Assembly: GCF_013155265.1 (NCBI RefSeq)
Contig: NZ_JABJXU010000006.1
Coordinates: 62,001-126,000 of the forward strand
DNA length: 64,000 bases
Direction: 5' to 3'
Source of the DNA: Enterococcus sp. MMGLQ5-1
Lineage (GTDB): Bacteria; Bacillota; Bacilli; Lactobacillales; Streptococcaceae
The position numbers and the translations under genes were made by a program. The notes under the pieces were generated by a model. It was not told the DNA's origin, did not search any database, and worked only from the letters and a program-made list of their open reading frames with translations. This document shows positions 27,437-36,801 of this stretch, piece by piece; position 1 is the first letter of the stretch, and each line of letters begins with the position of its first letter.

Positions 27437-28717
27437 TTAATCTCTAATCTCAATCGCCTTAGCATGCCCCTGCAAAGATTCCTTATAGGCTAACGCAGTA
27501 ATATACGGTGCTGCCTTTACCAAAGCCGCTTTATCATAATAGGTATATTGCATTCGTTTAATAAAATCGTGAACACCAAGCGCTGATGAAAAACGGGAGG
27601 TACCATTGGTTGGTAATACATGATTCGTACCTGCAAAATAATCACCGACTGGCTCGCTTGTATATTTACCTAAGAAAATTGAACCAGCATTTTTTATCTT
27701 ACCCAAATATTTAATTGGATCCTCAAGCTCAATCTCCAAATGCTCAGGCGCAACCTTGTTCATTAACTCAAACATATGATCAATCGTATCTGTAACAATT
27801 ACACGACCATTATTTTCAATCGCCGGTCGAGCAATCGTCTCACGTGGTAGCTTAGCTAATTGACGTTCGATTTCTTTATCTACTGCCTTAGCAAACGGCA
27901 GTGAATTAGTAACTAAAATCGCACGTGCCAGCTTATCATGCTCAGCTTGAGAGAGTAAATCTGCCGCAACATAGGCAGGATTGGCACTTTCATCTGCAAT
28001 CACTCCCACCTCAGACGGTCCAGCAATCATATCTATGCCAACTTGTCCAAAGACCTGCTTTTTAGCCGTTGCAACGAAAATATTACCAGGACCAACAATC
28101 TTATCAACCTGTGGTATCGTCTCTGTCCCAAAGGCCGCAGCAGCAATTCCCTGCGCACCACCGACCTGATAAATTTTATCAACACCTGCCAATCTGGCTG
28201 CAACGAGTATTGCGGCATTAAATTGACCATTTTTGGGCGGCGGTGTCAGCATAATAATTTCTGAAACACCTGCGATTTTAGCAGGCAGGGTATTCATTAA
28301 AACACTTGAAGGGTAGGCAGCAGTTCCACCAGGCACATAAACTGCAATTTTTTCTAAAGGTAAGATAAGCTGTCCACGTATGACGCCTTCTGAGGGAAAA
28401 TCCGTAAAGCCTTGTTCCTTTTGATGCTCATGATATGAAATAATATTTGCCTTAGCAAGCTTTAGGGCTTCTAAAACCTCAGGCTCAATTTGTTCAAAGG
28501 CGGCATCAATTAAATCTTCTGCAACTAATAATTGACTAAGCTGAACCTCATCAAATTTAGCGGTATAAGCCAATAGTGCTTGATCACCATTCACTTTAAC
28601 ATTTTCAATAATCTCAGAAACCAACGCTTCAACCTGTTCATTTTTTTGGTTAAGCGCGATTTGCTCCTGCTTTAATATTTCAACAATTTCTTCAACACTA
28701 CCTGTTAACTGCTTCAT
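27437..28717 (-). CDS. hisD: Histidinol dehydrogenase HisD
   Basis: About 426 residues. It catalyses the last two oxidations to histidine with NAD and zinc. Seen are [58 protein letters not shown] (zinc ligands) and APEHLEIE. The start is taken as ATG 28717 seven bases after GAGGTG; TTG one codon upstream is also open. It overlaps hisG by about 20 bases. Confidence 0.97.
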   Translation of the reverse strand: MKQLTGSVEEIVEILKQEQIALNQKNEQVEALVSEIIENVKVNGDQALLAYTAKFDEVQLSQLLVAEDLIDAAFEQIEPEVLEALKLAKANIISYHEHQKEQGFTDFPSEGVIRGQLILPLEKIAVYVPGGTAAYPSSVLMNTLPAKIAGVSEIIMLTPPPKNGQFNAAILVAARLAGVDKIYQVGGAQGIAAAAFGTETIPQVDKIVGPGNIFVATAKKQVFGQVGIDMIAGPSEVGVIADESANPAYVAADLLSQAEHDKLARAILVTNSLPFAKAVDKEIERQLAKLPRETIARPAIENNGRVIVTDTIDHMFELMNKVAPEHLEIELEDPIKYLGKIKNAGSIFLGKYTSEPVGDYFAGTNHVLPTNGTSRFSSALGVHDFIKRMQYTYYDKAALVKAAPYITALAYKESLQGHAKAIEIRD

Positions 28718-29360
28718 CAAAGCTCACCTCTTCTTTCCCTACAATTTCTTCTAATTGATTGACAAAAGGCATCACGGCAGGATTACTTTTTATCGCCGCT
28801 TTATTCGCAATCAAACGAGCAGAAATACGACAAATATCCTCAAAAACAACCAGCCCGTTTTCCTTCAAGGTATTACCTGTTTCAACAATATCTACAATTG
28901 CATCAGCTAAATGAAGAATTGGAGAAATTTCCACTGAACCCTCAATTTTTATAATTTCAACATCTTCATTTCTCGAATTAAAATAATCACTTGCAACCGT
29001 TGGATACTTAGAAGCTATTCGCTTGCGCTTATGATCTTTTGCATCATATTTAGGTGTTGAAGCAACCGAAAACTTACAGATGCCGATATTTAAATCTAGC
29101 ATTTCATAATAACCATAAGGATGCTCGATTAATACATCCTTACCAACCACACCTAAATCAGCCACGCCATGACGAACATAAGTGGTAACGTCAGGCGCCT
29201 TTACTAATAAGAAACGTAATCGGCCATCGGGGCTTTCAAAAATCAATTTTCTTTTTTTATCCTTAATAAAGGTCATATCAAAACCAGCTTTTTCTAGCAA
29301 TTTTACCGTATCTTTTTCTAAACGTCCCTTAGTCAAAGCAATTGTAATTGGCTTAGTCAA
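28698..29360 (-). CDS. hisG: ATP phosphoribosyltransferase, short-form catalytic subunit HisG
   Basis: 220-residue short HisG, which lacks the C-terminal regulatory domain and works with HisZ. Motifs: [30 protein letters not shown], and the PRPP-binding [18 protein letters not shown]. It starts at a TTG (29360) with GGGAGG and overlaps hisZ by 8 bases. First committed step of the pathway. Confidence 0.97.
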   Translation of the reverse strand: MTKPITIALTKGRLEKDTVKLLEKAGFDMTFIKDKKRKLIFESPDGRLRFLLVKAPDVTTYVRHGVADLGVVGKDVLIEHPYGYYEMLDLNIGICKFSVASTPKYDAKDHKRKRIASKYPTVASDYFNSRNEDVEIIKIEGSVEISPILHLADAIVDIVETGNTLKENGLVVFEDICRISARLIANKAAIKSNPAVMPFVNQLEEIVGKEEVSFDEAVNR

Positions 29361-30519
29361 TTTGAACCTCCCTTTTAACTAGCTGGTTATTATTAAAATA
29401 CCATACTTCCTCATAATGCCATTTTTTTGCAAAGCTCATAGTTTCTTCAAGCTCCGTAAATAAAGACAGTTCAACAGTTTCACTAACTAAATCAGCAACA
29501 TTTTTAGCTTCATCAATATTAAAATGTAAAAGAACCTTATTTTTCAAACGTCTTGTATTAGATTTATACAGCGAATCGAAAACTGATTCGAGATTGATTG
29601 CCCAGCCAACAGAGCTAGTAGACTCCATATTAAACCGTTTAAAGAGGTAGTCGTAGCGACCGCCACTTAGAAAATTCTCAGGAATACCCTCGCTAAAGCT
29701 TGAAAACATAATACCTGTATAATAATCCATGACACCAACCATACCAAGATCAACACGAAGGATTTTTTGCGTTTCTGATGAAAATAGCTGATATAAGGTG
29801 TTTATCTCAGCAATGTCCTTTAAAATTGGATGTCCCTCGGGTAATAAAGTTCTTGCCTTTGTCAATACATGTGTCACATCACCAAATAATTTTGGAATTT
29901 CAGCAATAAAATTATCTAGGACACTCGGAAATTGTTTGGTAAAAGCATATAAACCGGTAATACTTTTATTTAAAAAATGTAGCTTTAGCTTCTCAGCTGC
30001 TTGCTCTGAAAGTGCTAATTCATCAATAATTTTTGTAAAAATTGCGGCATGACCAATTTCAATATTAAATTCAGGCACTTCCAATTTACGCAGGACTGAT
30101 TCAGCTGATAAAATAGCCTCAACCTCTGCTTTAATTGAGGGAAAGCCGATAATCTCAACACCTGCCTGAGTAAACTCATTTTGCAGTCCCTTCATTTCAT
30201 CATGATAACGAAAAACCTTACCACTATACATTAATTTTAAAGGCAGCTCGACCTTGGTCGAAGCAACCACCCTTCCGACCGGCAGGGTCATATCTGGTCG
30301 CAAGGTTAATAATCTGCCTTGATGATCGAAAAAGCGATATAGATCATCCTGATTACGTTCATCTTCAAAAACCTCAGCAAACTCAATCGTTGGGGTCTCG
30401 ATACGCTGAAAGCCCCGTGTATTTAAAAATTCATTGACCTTAACCTCTAATTGATATACCCCAAGTCCACGTCTGAACAGCTTATCGTGCGTGCCAGCCG
30501 GCAATTGTTTCTTTCTCAT
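29353..30519 (-). CDS. hisZ: ATP phosphoribosyltransferase regulatory subunit HisZ
   Basis: 388-residue paralogue of histidyl-tRNA synthetase without aminoacylation function; it forms a complex with short HisG and mediates histidine feedback. Class II synthetase-like pieces are seen: [31 protein letters not shown] (motif 2-like), [19 protein letters not shown] and late [14 protein letters not shown]. The tRNA-binding domain is absent. Its ATG overlaps the hisC stop. Confidence 0.95.
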   Translation of the reverse strand: MRKKQLPAGTHDKLFRRGLGVYQLEVKVNEFLNTRGFQRIETPTIEFAEVFEDERNQDDLYRFFDHQGRLLTLRPDMTLPVGRVVASTKVELPLKLMYSGKVFRYHDEMKGLQNEFTQAGVEIIGFPSIKAEVEAILSAESVLRKLEVPEFNIEIGHAAIFTKIIDELALSEQAAEKLKLHFLNKSITGLYAFTKQFPSVLDNFIAEIPKLFGDVTHVLTKARTLLPEGHPILKDIAEINTLYQLFSSETQKILRVDLGMVGVMDYYTGIMFSSFSEGIPENFLSGGRYDYLFKRFNMESTSSVGWAINLESVFDSLYKSNTRRLKNKVLLHFNIDEAKNVADLVSETVELSLFTELEETMSFAKKWHYEEVWYFNNNQLVKREVQID

Positions 30520-31583
30520 TTACTGCCTCCGTCATTTTCTGCTAAAACATTTTTTAATAAATCAATCACCGTAATCATTTCATTTTTAGTACCAATCGAT
30601 ATTCTCAAATAATTATTAATTCTTTCTTTAGTTGGAAAAAAACGAACAAATACTTGATTTTTTTTCAAAGCATTAAAAATTACTGCCGCTGACTGCTGTG
30701 GATGTGTCGTTAAAACAAAATTAGTTAAGCTTGGCACAGTATTAAAGCCGATTTTATCTAGCTCAGCGATAAACCAATCACGAGTTTTTGCAATTTCACC
30801 ATTAATCTCTTGATAATATTGATAATCCTCGGTTGCTGCAACTGCCAAGGTCTCCGAGATGCTATCTACTGCGTATGGATTATAAGAATTTTTAACCGCC
30901 TGAATCACACCTGTTAGATTCGGATTACCGATGCCATAACCAACCCTTAATCCAGCTAATGCAGCATCTTTGGAAAAAGTACGGGTAATGTATAAATTTT
31001 CATATTTTTTTAATAATGCCAGCACACTTTCTCCGCCAAATTCAATATAAGCCTCATCAACAATAACGACAATATCATGATATTTCTTTAGAATTTTTTC
31101 AATTTGTTCTAATGCTTTATAACGTCCTGTTGGTGCATTAGGGTTAGCCAAAACAATGCCACCAATTTTATCAGGTATCTTATTAAAGTCAAAATCAAAA
31201 TTTTCATCTAGCAACACTTCTTGATATGGAATCCCAAAAAGTTCACACCAGACCGAATAAAAGCCATATGTCAAATCAGGAAAAATAATTGGATCAGATG
31301 AATTAAAGAAGCTTTGAAATGCCAAAGCCAATACATCATCACTGCCATTAGCTGTTGTTATCCAATCGGCATTAATGTTTAATCTTTTGCTAAGAGCAGA
31401 GGTTAAATGATGATTATCTAATGAAGAATACAAACGTAATTGATTTGTATCAAAATTAGCAAGCGCTGAACTCACCTTTGGAGAAGGCGGATAAGCATTT
31501 TCATTGGTATTTATTTTAATCATTTTTGAAAATTTAGGTTGATCTCCTGGAATATAAGGCTCAATTTTTCGTAATCCACGCAT
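30516..31583 (-). CDS. hisC: Histidinol-phosphate aminotransferase HisC
   Basis: 355-residue PLP aminotransferase, first gene of the his operon. It shows INTNENAYPPSPKV, TTANGSDDVLAL, NPNAPTGRY, IVVIVDEAYIEFGG and the PLP lysine in TRTFSKDAALAGLRVGYGI. A GAGGT site precedes ATG 31583. The message has a leader of nearly 900 bases holding a T-box, its terminator and a repeat array. The enzyme may also serve aromatic amino acid transamination, as HisC does in some Firmicutes. Confidence 0.95.
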   Translation of the reverse strand: MRGLRKIEPYIPGDQPKFSKMIKINTNENAYPPSPKVSSALANFDTNQLRLYSSLDNHHLTSALSKRLNINADWITTANGSDDVLALAFQSFFNSSDPIIFPDLTYGFYSVWCELFGIPYQEVLLDENFDFDFNKIPDKIGGIVLANPNAPTGRYKALEQIEKILKKYHDIVVIVDEAYIEFGGESVLALLKKYENLYITRTFSKDAALAGLRVGYGIGNPNLTGVIQAVKNSYNPYAVDSISETLAVAATEDYQYYQEINGEIAKTRDWFIAELDKIGFNTVPSLTNFVLTTHPQQSAAVIFNALKKNQVFVRFFPTKERINNYLRISIGTKNEMITVIDLLKNVLAENDGGSK

Positions 31584-31740
31584 AAGCTACCTCTTTCTAA
31601 TTATCTTTCATTTTATGATTTGATTAAGGAATTAAATATATTTTGCTATAAGCAAATGAAACATCTCAATTCTCTTCTATAAATAAAAATTTAATAAGCT
31701 TTAAAACCGGCTCAATTTATAACGTAGCTTTCAAAGAGTA

Positions 31741-32219
31741 TGCGCGTATTAAGCCTTAGCAATAAGCTTTTAAAGCACCCTTTGATTGTGCTCGTAAAAC
31801 ACATACCTTTGCCACTAACCGACTCAAATTGCTTAGCAATTTTCGGAAGATAAGTGCTGTTTGAGCCTTTGAACTAAGTTTTTAAAGCGCCCTTTGGTTG
31901 CTTGTAAAAACAAGTTCAAATGCATACCTTTGCCACTAACCGACTCAAATTGCTTAGCAATTTTCGGAAGATAAGTGCTGTTTGAGCCTTTGAACTAAGT
32001 TTTTAAAGCGCCCTTTGGTTGCTTGTAAAAACAAGTTCAAATGCATACCTTTGCCACTAACCGACTCAAATTGCTTAGCAATTTTCGGAAGATAAGTGCT
32101 GTTTGAGCCTTTGAACTAAGTTTTTAAAGCGCCCTTTGGTTGCTTGTAAAAACAAGTTCAAATGCATACCTTTGCCACTAACCGACTCAAATTGCTTAGC
32201 AATTTTCGGAAGATAAGTG
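31741..32219. repeat. 121-bp tandem repeat array in the his leader
   Basis: Three complete copies (31802-31922, 31923-32043, 32044-32164) appear identical by eye, followed by a partial copy (32165-32219) and preceded by a diverged half copy (about 31741-31801). Each unit has a perfect AAATTGC/GCAATTT hairpin, a CTTGT-AAAA-ACAAG hairpin, and a longer pairing between TTTGAAC and GTTCAAA. The array is transcribed in the his leader, between the T-box terminator and hisC. The period is not a multiple of three and no frame runs through it. The remaining 150 bases to hisC show nothing else. Confidence 0.9.
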
Positions 32220-32227
32220 GCAATGGC

Positions 32228-32460
32228 AAAAAAGCCCCTAGCAAAATTGCTAGAGGACGTATTAACGTGTTCCCACCTCAGATTCATCAACACCTTACAG
32301 CATTGACCTCTGTGAGTCTATAACTCTGGCTATAACGTAACCAACGGCCTATCCTACTAAAATCATCATATTCAGATAAACACTCAAGAATGTGTAGACG
32401 TCCTTAATGCACTCTTTTTCATCAACCAAGAGCTTTCTTCAGCAAACCAGACGCTTCTTT
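32228..32460 (-). promoter_or_regulatory. T-box riboswitch leader of the his operon
   Basis: On the minus strand the T-box core GAGGTGGGAACACG (about 32266-32279) precedes a strong terminator, CCTCTAGCAATTTTGCTAGG type arms at 32235-32256, then T6 (32228-32233). GCGTC (32450-32454) can pair with GACGT (32398-32402) as the base of a short Stem I. Near its 3' side lies a CAT triplet (32407-32409), a histidine codon well placed to be the specifier. Uncharged tRNA-His would favour the antiterminator and expression of the biosynthetic genes. The T-box and terminator are clear; the specifier is by eye. Confidence 0.85.
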
Positions 32461-32488
32461 CTCTCTTCATTTTGTACTATATGCTCTA

Positions 32489-32517
32489 ATCATAATTTTT
32501 TTAAACAAAAATTGCAA
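32489..32517 (-). promoter_or_regulatory. Promoter of the his operon
   Basis: Minus-strand -35 TTGCAA (32512-32517) and -10 TATGAT (32489-32494), 17 bases apart, about 35 bases upstream of T-box Stem I. It is back to back with the promoter of the divergent phosphatase gene. Confidence 0.75.
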
Positions 32518-32523
32518 GCATTG

Positions 32524-32552
32524 TTTAGATTTTTCTGAAAATTTGGTAAAAT
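32524..32552 (+). promoter_or_regulatory. Probable promoter of the hisK-thrC transcript
   Basis: Plus-strand TTTAGA (32524-32529) and TAAAAT (32547-32552) are 17 bases apart. The -35 box begins seven bases from the his -35 box on the other strand. A 180-base leader with no clear structure follows. Confidence 0.5.
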
Positions 32553-32733
32553 GTGTTAGTAGTATCATTAAAAAATTGCTAAAATTGGTCTAAAATGATT
32601 ACCTAAATTATTTTTTAGTCTTAAGAAGGCCCACTATTAGAAAAATAATTTCATAGCAATATTTATAAATAAAATAAATATAGAGAATAACTCAAATTGA
32701 TTATTTTAAATTATATACTAAATGGAGAAAACA

Positions 32734-33504
32734 ATGGAATATTACGATCAGCATTTACATACTTATTTTTCATATGATGCACAGGAAAAATTTGAGAGCT
32801 ATCTTGAAAATTTTGATGGCTTTGTAGTCACCACAGAACACTTTGATCTTGCTAATCCAGTTACGCATCAAGATGATGTCCCTGATTATGCTGCCTATCA
32901 AGAAAAAATAGCCGAATTAAATCAAAAATACCAAAATCGTGTTTTAAAGGGGATTGAAATTGGTTATATTGCCTCTGAAAAGGACAGAATCAAGGCTTAT
33001 TTAAGGCACAAGGATTTTGATTTAAAGCTACTAAGTATTCACCATAATGGTAAATTTGACTATTTAGATGACTTTGTTGCTGATATGGATTATCGTCAAA
33101 TTTTAGATGAGTATCTTAAAGCAATGAATGAAGCAATCAATGAAATTCCTGCCAATGTCCTCGCGCATTTTGATTATGGGATTCGTTTATTTGATTTGTC
33201 TGTAGATCAGCTCAAAGCTTTTGAGCCACAGCTAATCCAAATCTTTAATAATGCAATTCAACATCAACTTGCTTTTGAAGTCAATGCAAAGAGCACTCAT
33301 CTCTATCATAACTTAGCACTTTATGATTATGCTTTAGATTTATACTTAGCCTTAGGCGGTAAACTCATATCATTAGGCTCTGATGGACACAAAATTGAAC
33401 ATTTTAGGTTGCATTTTGATGAATTACTTGCTTTAATCAAGAGCAAAGGCATCAATGAATTAGCTACCTATCAGCATGGCCAGCTAAAATTAGTTAAAAT
33501 ATAG
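32734..33504 (+). CDS. hisK: Histidinol-phosphatase, PHP family
   Basis: About 256 residues from ATG 32734 (GGAG upstream; the ATG four codons earlier overlaps that site). The metal-binding motifs of the PHP fold are all visible: DQHLHTYFSYD, VVTTEHFD, LKGIEIGYI, LLSIHHNG, LAHFDYGI and LGSDGHK. The family in Firmicutes (HisJ/HisK) dephosphorylates histidinol phosphate. HisB here is monofunctional, so this gene plausibly completes the pathway. It is divergent from the his operon and followed 14 bases later by thrC. Confidence 0.88.
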   Translation: MEYYDQHLHTYFSYDAQEKFESYLENFDGFVVTTEHFDLANPVTHQDDVPDYAAYQEKIAELNQKYQNRVLKGIEIGYIASEKDRIKAYLRHKDFDLKLLSIHHNGKFDYLDDFVADMDYRQILDEYLKAMNEAINEIPANVLAHFDYGIRLFDLSVDQLKAFEPQLIQIFNNAIQHQLAFEVNAKSTHLYHNLALYDYALDLYLALGGKLISLGSDGHKIEHFRLHFDELLALIKSKGINELATYQHGQLKLVKI

Positions 33505-33518
33505 AAAAGGAAGAAAAA

Positions 33519-35006
33519 ATGACCCTATACTTTCAAAGTACACGTAATAAAAATAACAAAGTAACCGCATCTCAAGCTGTCCTACAAGGCTTAGCAGTTG
33601 ATGGCGGACTCTATGTACCATCCGAATTGCCTAAATTTAATTTGAATTTTAATGAATTGTCAAAATTAAGCTATCAAGAACTAGCACTCCAAATACTACA
33701 ACCATTTTTCGATGACTATACAAGTGATGAGCTTGCCTTTTGTGTCAACTCAGCTTATGATCATAAGTTTGATACACCTGAAATTGCACCATTAAAGCAA
33801 GTTGGCAATGAATTCTTTCTGGAATTATTTCATGGTTCAACAATCGCCTTTAAGGATATGGCACTTTCAATTTTACCGTACTTGATGACAACAGCGGCTA
33901 AAAAAAATCAAGTTGAAAATGAAATTGTAATTCTAACTGCCACCTCAGGAGATACTGGTAAGGCAGCCATGGCAGGCTTTGCTGATGTTCCTGGCACCTC
34001 AATCATTGTTTTTTATCCAAAGGACGGTGTTTCACAGATTCAAGAACGCCAAATGGTGACGCAAAAGGGAGATAATACCCATGTAGTAGCAATTGATGGC
34101 AATTTTGATGCTGCACAAACCAATGTTAAAAAAATGTTTAATAATCAAGCACTACGTGAAAAATTATTAGCAAATGGTAAGCAATTTTCATCCGCTAATT
34201 CAATGAATATTGGGCGCCTCTTCCCTCAAGTTGTTTATTATGTTTATGCTTATGCAAAACTGATAAAAAATGGTGCGATTAAGGCTGGTGATGCAATCAA
34301 TTTTTCTGTACCAACTGGGAACTTTGGTAATATTTTAGCAGCTTATTACGCTAAGGCGATTGGCTTGCCAATAAATAAACTAATTTGTGCCTCCAATGAA
34401 AATCACGTTTTAACTGATTTCTTTAACTCAGGTGCGTATGATAAAAATCGTGATTTCTTTGTCACGACAAGTCCATCTATGGATATTTTAGTTTCAAGTA
34501 ATTTAGAGAGACTTATTTTCCATCTGACAGGGAATGATGACCAAGCGACGGCACAGTTTATGTCTGAGCTTGAGACTAAAGGTGAATACCTTATTACAGA
34601 AGAGATGCAGGGTCAATTAAAAGATTTCTTTGCCAGCTATGCAACTGAGGCTCAAACAGCAGCACAAATTGCACAAACCTTTAAAAATGAAAACTATATT
34701 GAGGATCCTCACACCGCAGTTGCTGAAGCAGTTTACCAAAAATATCTCGCAAAAACAGGAGACCAGACACCTAGTGTTATCGTTTCAACTGCCAGCGCCT
34801 ATAAATTTCCAAGAGTTGTTGTAGAAGCTATCAATGGCCCAGCTGAGGTAGACGATTTTGAGCTTGTTAAAATTCTAAATCAGATCAGCGATATTGAAAT
34901 TCCTTTAGCAGTTAAGGATTTATTTGCTGCTAAAATTAGACATCAAACTGTTGTTGCTGAGGATGAAATGCAAGCAATTGTGACTTCTATTTTAAAAATT
35001 AAATAA
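33519..35006 (+). CDS. thrC: Threonine synthase
   Basis: 495-residue PLP enzyme converting O-phosphohomoserine to threonine. The PLP lysine lies in HGSTIAFKDMALSILP near residue 110; the phosphate cradle is TATSGDTGKAAMAGF; SVPTGNFGNILAAYYA is also typical. It starts with SRNKNNKVTASQAVLQGLA-like N-terminal residues of the long, yeast/E. coli-type threonine synthase. It is co-transcribed with the histidinol-phosphatase gene (GGAAG site). No hom or thrB gene is in the window. Confidence 0.96.
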   Translation: MTLYFQSTRNKNNKVTASQAVLQGLAVDGGLYVPSELPKFNLNFNELSKLSYQELALQILQPFFDDYTSDELAFCVNSAYDHKFDTPEIAPLKQVGNEFFLELFHGSTIAFKDMALSILPYLMTTAAKKNQVENEIVILTATSGDTGKAAMAGFADVPGTSIIVFYPKDGVSQIQERQMVTQKGDNTHVVAIDGNFDAAQTNVKKMFNNQALREKLLANGKQFSSANSMNIGRLFPQVVYYVYAYAKLIKNGAIKAGDAINFSVPTGNFGNILAAYYAKAIGLPINKLICASNENHVLTDFFNSGAYDKNRDFFVTTSPSMDILVSSNLERLIFHLTGNDDQATAQFMSELETKGEYLITEEMQGQLKDFFASYATEAQTAAQIAQTFKNENYIEDPHTAVAEAVYQKYLAKTGDQTPSVIVSTASAYKFPRVVVEAINGPAEVDDFELVKILNQISDIEIPLAVKDLFAAKIRHQTVVAEDEMQAIVTSILKIK

Positions 35007-35052
35007 TTGGATAGCAGTGGGACAAGAGACGTTTGAGGACCTAGAAAAAGGT

Positions 35053-35236
35053 GCTAAATTACCTCACAAAAAATCGTAAACCAAGGTGCTTACTCTCTCT
35101 GATTAAAACTGTGAAAATAGACAAATCATTTATTTAGTCAGACCTTTCTATCTGACCGGATGACGTATCTATTTGAACAGTTTTGAGAGAGAAAGCCTGT
35201 CAAAACGACCCGTTTACGCTTTTTAGGCAATTTAGC
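35053..35236. repeat. 184-bp imperfect inverted repeat downstream of thrC
   Basis: The outer arms GCTAAATT (35053-35060) and AATTTAGC (35229-35236), then GTAAAC (35076-35081)/GTTTAC (35212-35217), TCTCTCT (35094-35100)/AGAGAGA-type (35185-35192), AAAACTG (35105-35111)/CAGTTTT (35178-35184) and the inner GTCAGA (35137-35142)/TCTGAC (35151-35156) are nested in order. The whole could fold into one long hairpin. It could be a MITE-like element or a structured 3' region of the thrC message. No coding frame of note lies within. Confidence 0.8.
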
Positions 35237-35350
35237 CTATGAAAGGACACTGTGAGCTAGCGCTCAAGTGTATCATGCTAAACAGGCTACTATTTAAAAT
35301 AATTAGCGGTAGCTCGATTTATGCAAGTCATTTATTTTAAGGGAGTGCTG

Positions 35351-35764
35351 ATGAGAATATCAATTATGATCATTAATTTATTTTGTGGTATTGGTGCCTT
35401 ATTTGGTGGCATCTTAGCCCTTTCTGTAAATAATCAGACAATTATGGGCGTCTCACAGTCGTTATTAAAAAATGCCCCCTTTAAAACTTTCTTAATTCCA
35501 GCCTTGGTGCTCATTTTAATTATCGGTCTTGGTAATTTTAGCGTTACCTATCTGCTCATAATAAATCATCAGTATGCTGCTGCTTCACTGATTTTACTGG
35601 GTATCATCCAAATGGGATTTATTTTAATTCAAATCCTAATGCTATTCGGTGCCAATCCACTACATCTTATTTTCTTTTTAATCGGCCTTTACCAAGCGAT
35701 AGCTGGCGTGTCCTTTTTAAAGCAACACAATCAACAAATCCCCTTTTCAGCCAAGCAAAACTAA
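35351..35764 (+). CDS. Four-helix membrane protein of unknown function
   Basis: About 137 residues from ATG 35351, which has AAGGGAG six bases upstream (an ATG at 35321 lacks a site). Four hydrophobic segments: residues 3-25 (ISIMIINLFCGIGALFGG...), 48-70, 76-98 and 101-120, then a polar tail. I do not recognise the family. It stands alone after the inverted repeat and is followed by a bidirectional terminator facing nadE. Confidence 0.7.
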   Translation: MRISIMIINLFCGIGALFGGILALSVNNQTIMGVSQSLLKNAPFKTFLIPALVLILIIGLGNFSVTYLLIINHQYAAASLILLGIIQMGFILIQILMLFGANPLHLIFFLIGLYQAIAGVSFLKQHNQQIPFSAKQN

Positions 35765-35895
35765 AATGACAATTGATTTATATTTATTACAGCCGCGTTA
35801 TGCAAGGCGAATCAAAAGTATCTGAAATGGGATAGAAAATGTTTAGCGACGTAAAAAAGTGGCAAAATCACCTCGTAATTATGAACAATACGAAA

Positions 35896-35921
35896 GGGGT
35901 TGGGACAAAAGTCCCAACCCC
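35896..35921. terminator. Bidirectional terminator between convergent genes
   Basis: GGGGTTGGGAC (35896-35906) and GTCCCAACCCC (35911-35921) form a perfect 11-bp stem with a 4-base loop. It stands between the plus-strand membrane gene and the minus-strand nadE, and would serve both. Confidence 0.85.
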
Positions 35922-35958
35922 TTGAGCATGTATTCAATTATCAAATCTAAGTGGATTG

Positions 35959-36783
35959 CTACTGCCAAAAATCATCAAAAATTGTGATTGGCATATGACG
36001 TTTGTGCTGAGTTTTCAAATACCAATTTTCAATCTTAGCCTTAGCATCCTCAGAAACAGCCTTACCTTCTGTATAATCATCAATATCATCATAAGTAACA
36101 CCTAAGGCAACTTCATCAGCTAAGCCGGGCTTGCCATCTTCCAAATCTGCAGTCGGTACTTTCAAATAAATACGTTCATCAGCATTCAAGGCACGCAATA
36201 GCTGTTTACCTTGACGTTTATTAAGACGGAAAATTGGTAAAATATCAGCACCACCATCACCATATTTAGTATAGAAGCCAGTGATATTTTCAGCAGCATG
36301 ATCAGTGCCTAGCACTGCGCCTGACTTTTCACCTGCAATAGCATACTGCGTAATCATTCTTTGGCGTGCTTTAATATTACCCTTAACAAAATCAGAAACC
36401 GATACCCCAGCTGACTCTAAGGCTTCAACTTGACCATCTACAGCTGCTTTAATATTAACAGTTAGGCTGACATCAGGCTGGATAAATGCCAGTGCGCGCT
36501 GAGCATCCACTTCATCCGCTTGAACGCCATATGGTAAACGAATTGCAATAAATTGATAGCGACTATCACCAGTTTCTTGACGCATCTCTTCAATTGCTAG
36601 CTGTGCTAAGCGTCCACTGAGTGACGAATCCTGTCCACCAGAAATACCAAGGACTAAAGTCTTTAGAAAGTCATTTTTTTTCAAATAGGCTTTTAAAAAA
36701 TCAACCGACCTTCTGATTTCTTCCTCTGGATTAATTAATGGCTTAACACCCAATTCTTTGATAATTTCTTCTTGTAAAGTCAT
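35959..36783 (-). CDS. nadE: Ammonia-dependent NAD+ synthetase
   Basis: 274-residue adenylating enzyme that amidates nicotinic acid adenine dinucleotide. It has the PP-loop [43 protein letters not shown] and [17 protein letters not shown]. There is no glutaminase domain, so ammonia is the donor. It lies 18 bases after pncB; together they form the salvage route from nicotinate to NAD. Confidence 0.96.
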   Translation of the reverse strand: MTLQEEIIKELGVKPLINPEEEIRRSVDFLKAYLKKNDFLKTLVLGISGGQDSSLSGRLAQLAIEEMRQETGDSRYQFIAIRLPYGVQADEVDAQRALAFIQPDVSLTVNIKAAVDGQVEALESAGVSVSDFVKGNIKARQRMITQYAIAGEKSGAVLGTDHAAENITGFYTKYGDGGADILPIFRLNKRQGKQLLRALNADERIYLKVPTADLEDGKPGLADEVALGVTYDDIDDYTEGKAVSEDAKAKIENWYLKTQHKRHMPITIFDDFWQ

Positions 36784-36801
36784 TGATTCCCCTCCTGTTA
36801 A

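Noticed and set aside
31584-32220. CRISPR array as an explanation for the repeats
   Set aside because: The 121-bp units are contiguous, with no unique spacers, and no cas genes lie nearby.
32075-32293. A 72-codon minus-strand frame over the T-box and repeats
   Set aside because: It runs through the T-box core, its terminator and repeat units of 121 bp (not a multiple of three), and has no ribosome site.
35018-35035. GTGGGACAAGAGAC motif after thrC
   Set aside because: It resembles the left part of a common terminator stem, but no matching right arm follows here.
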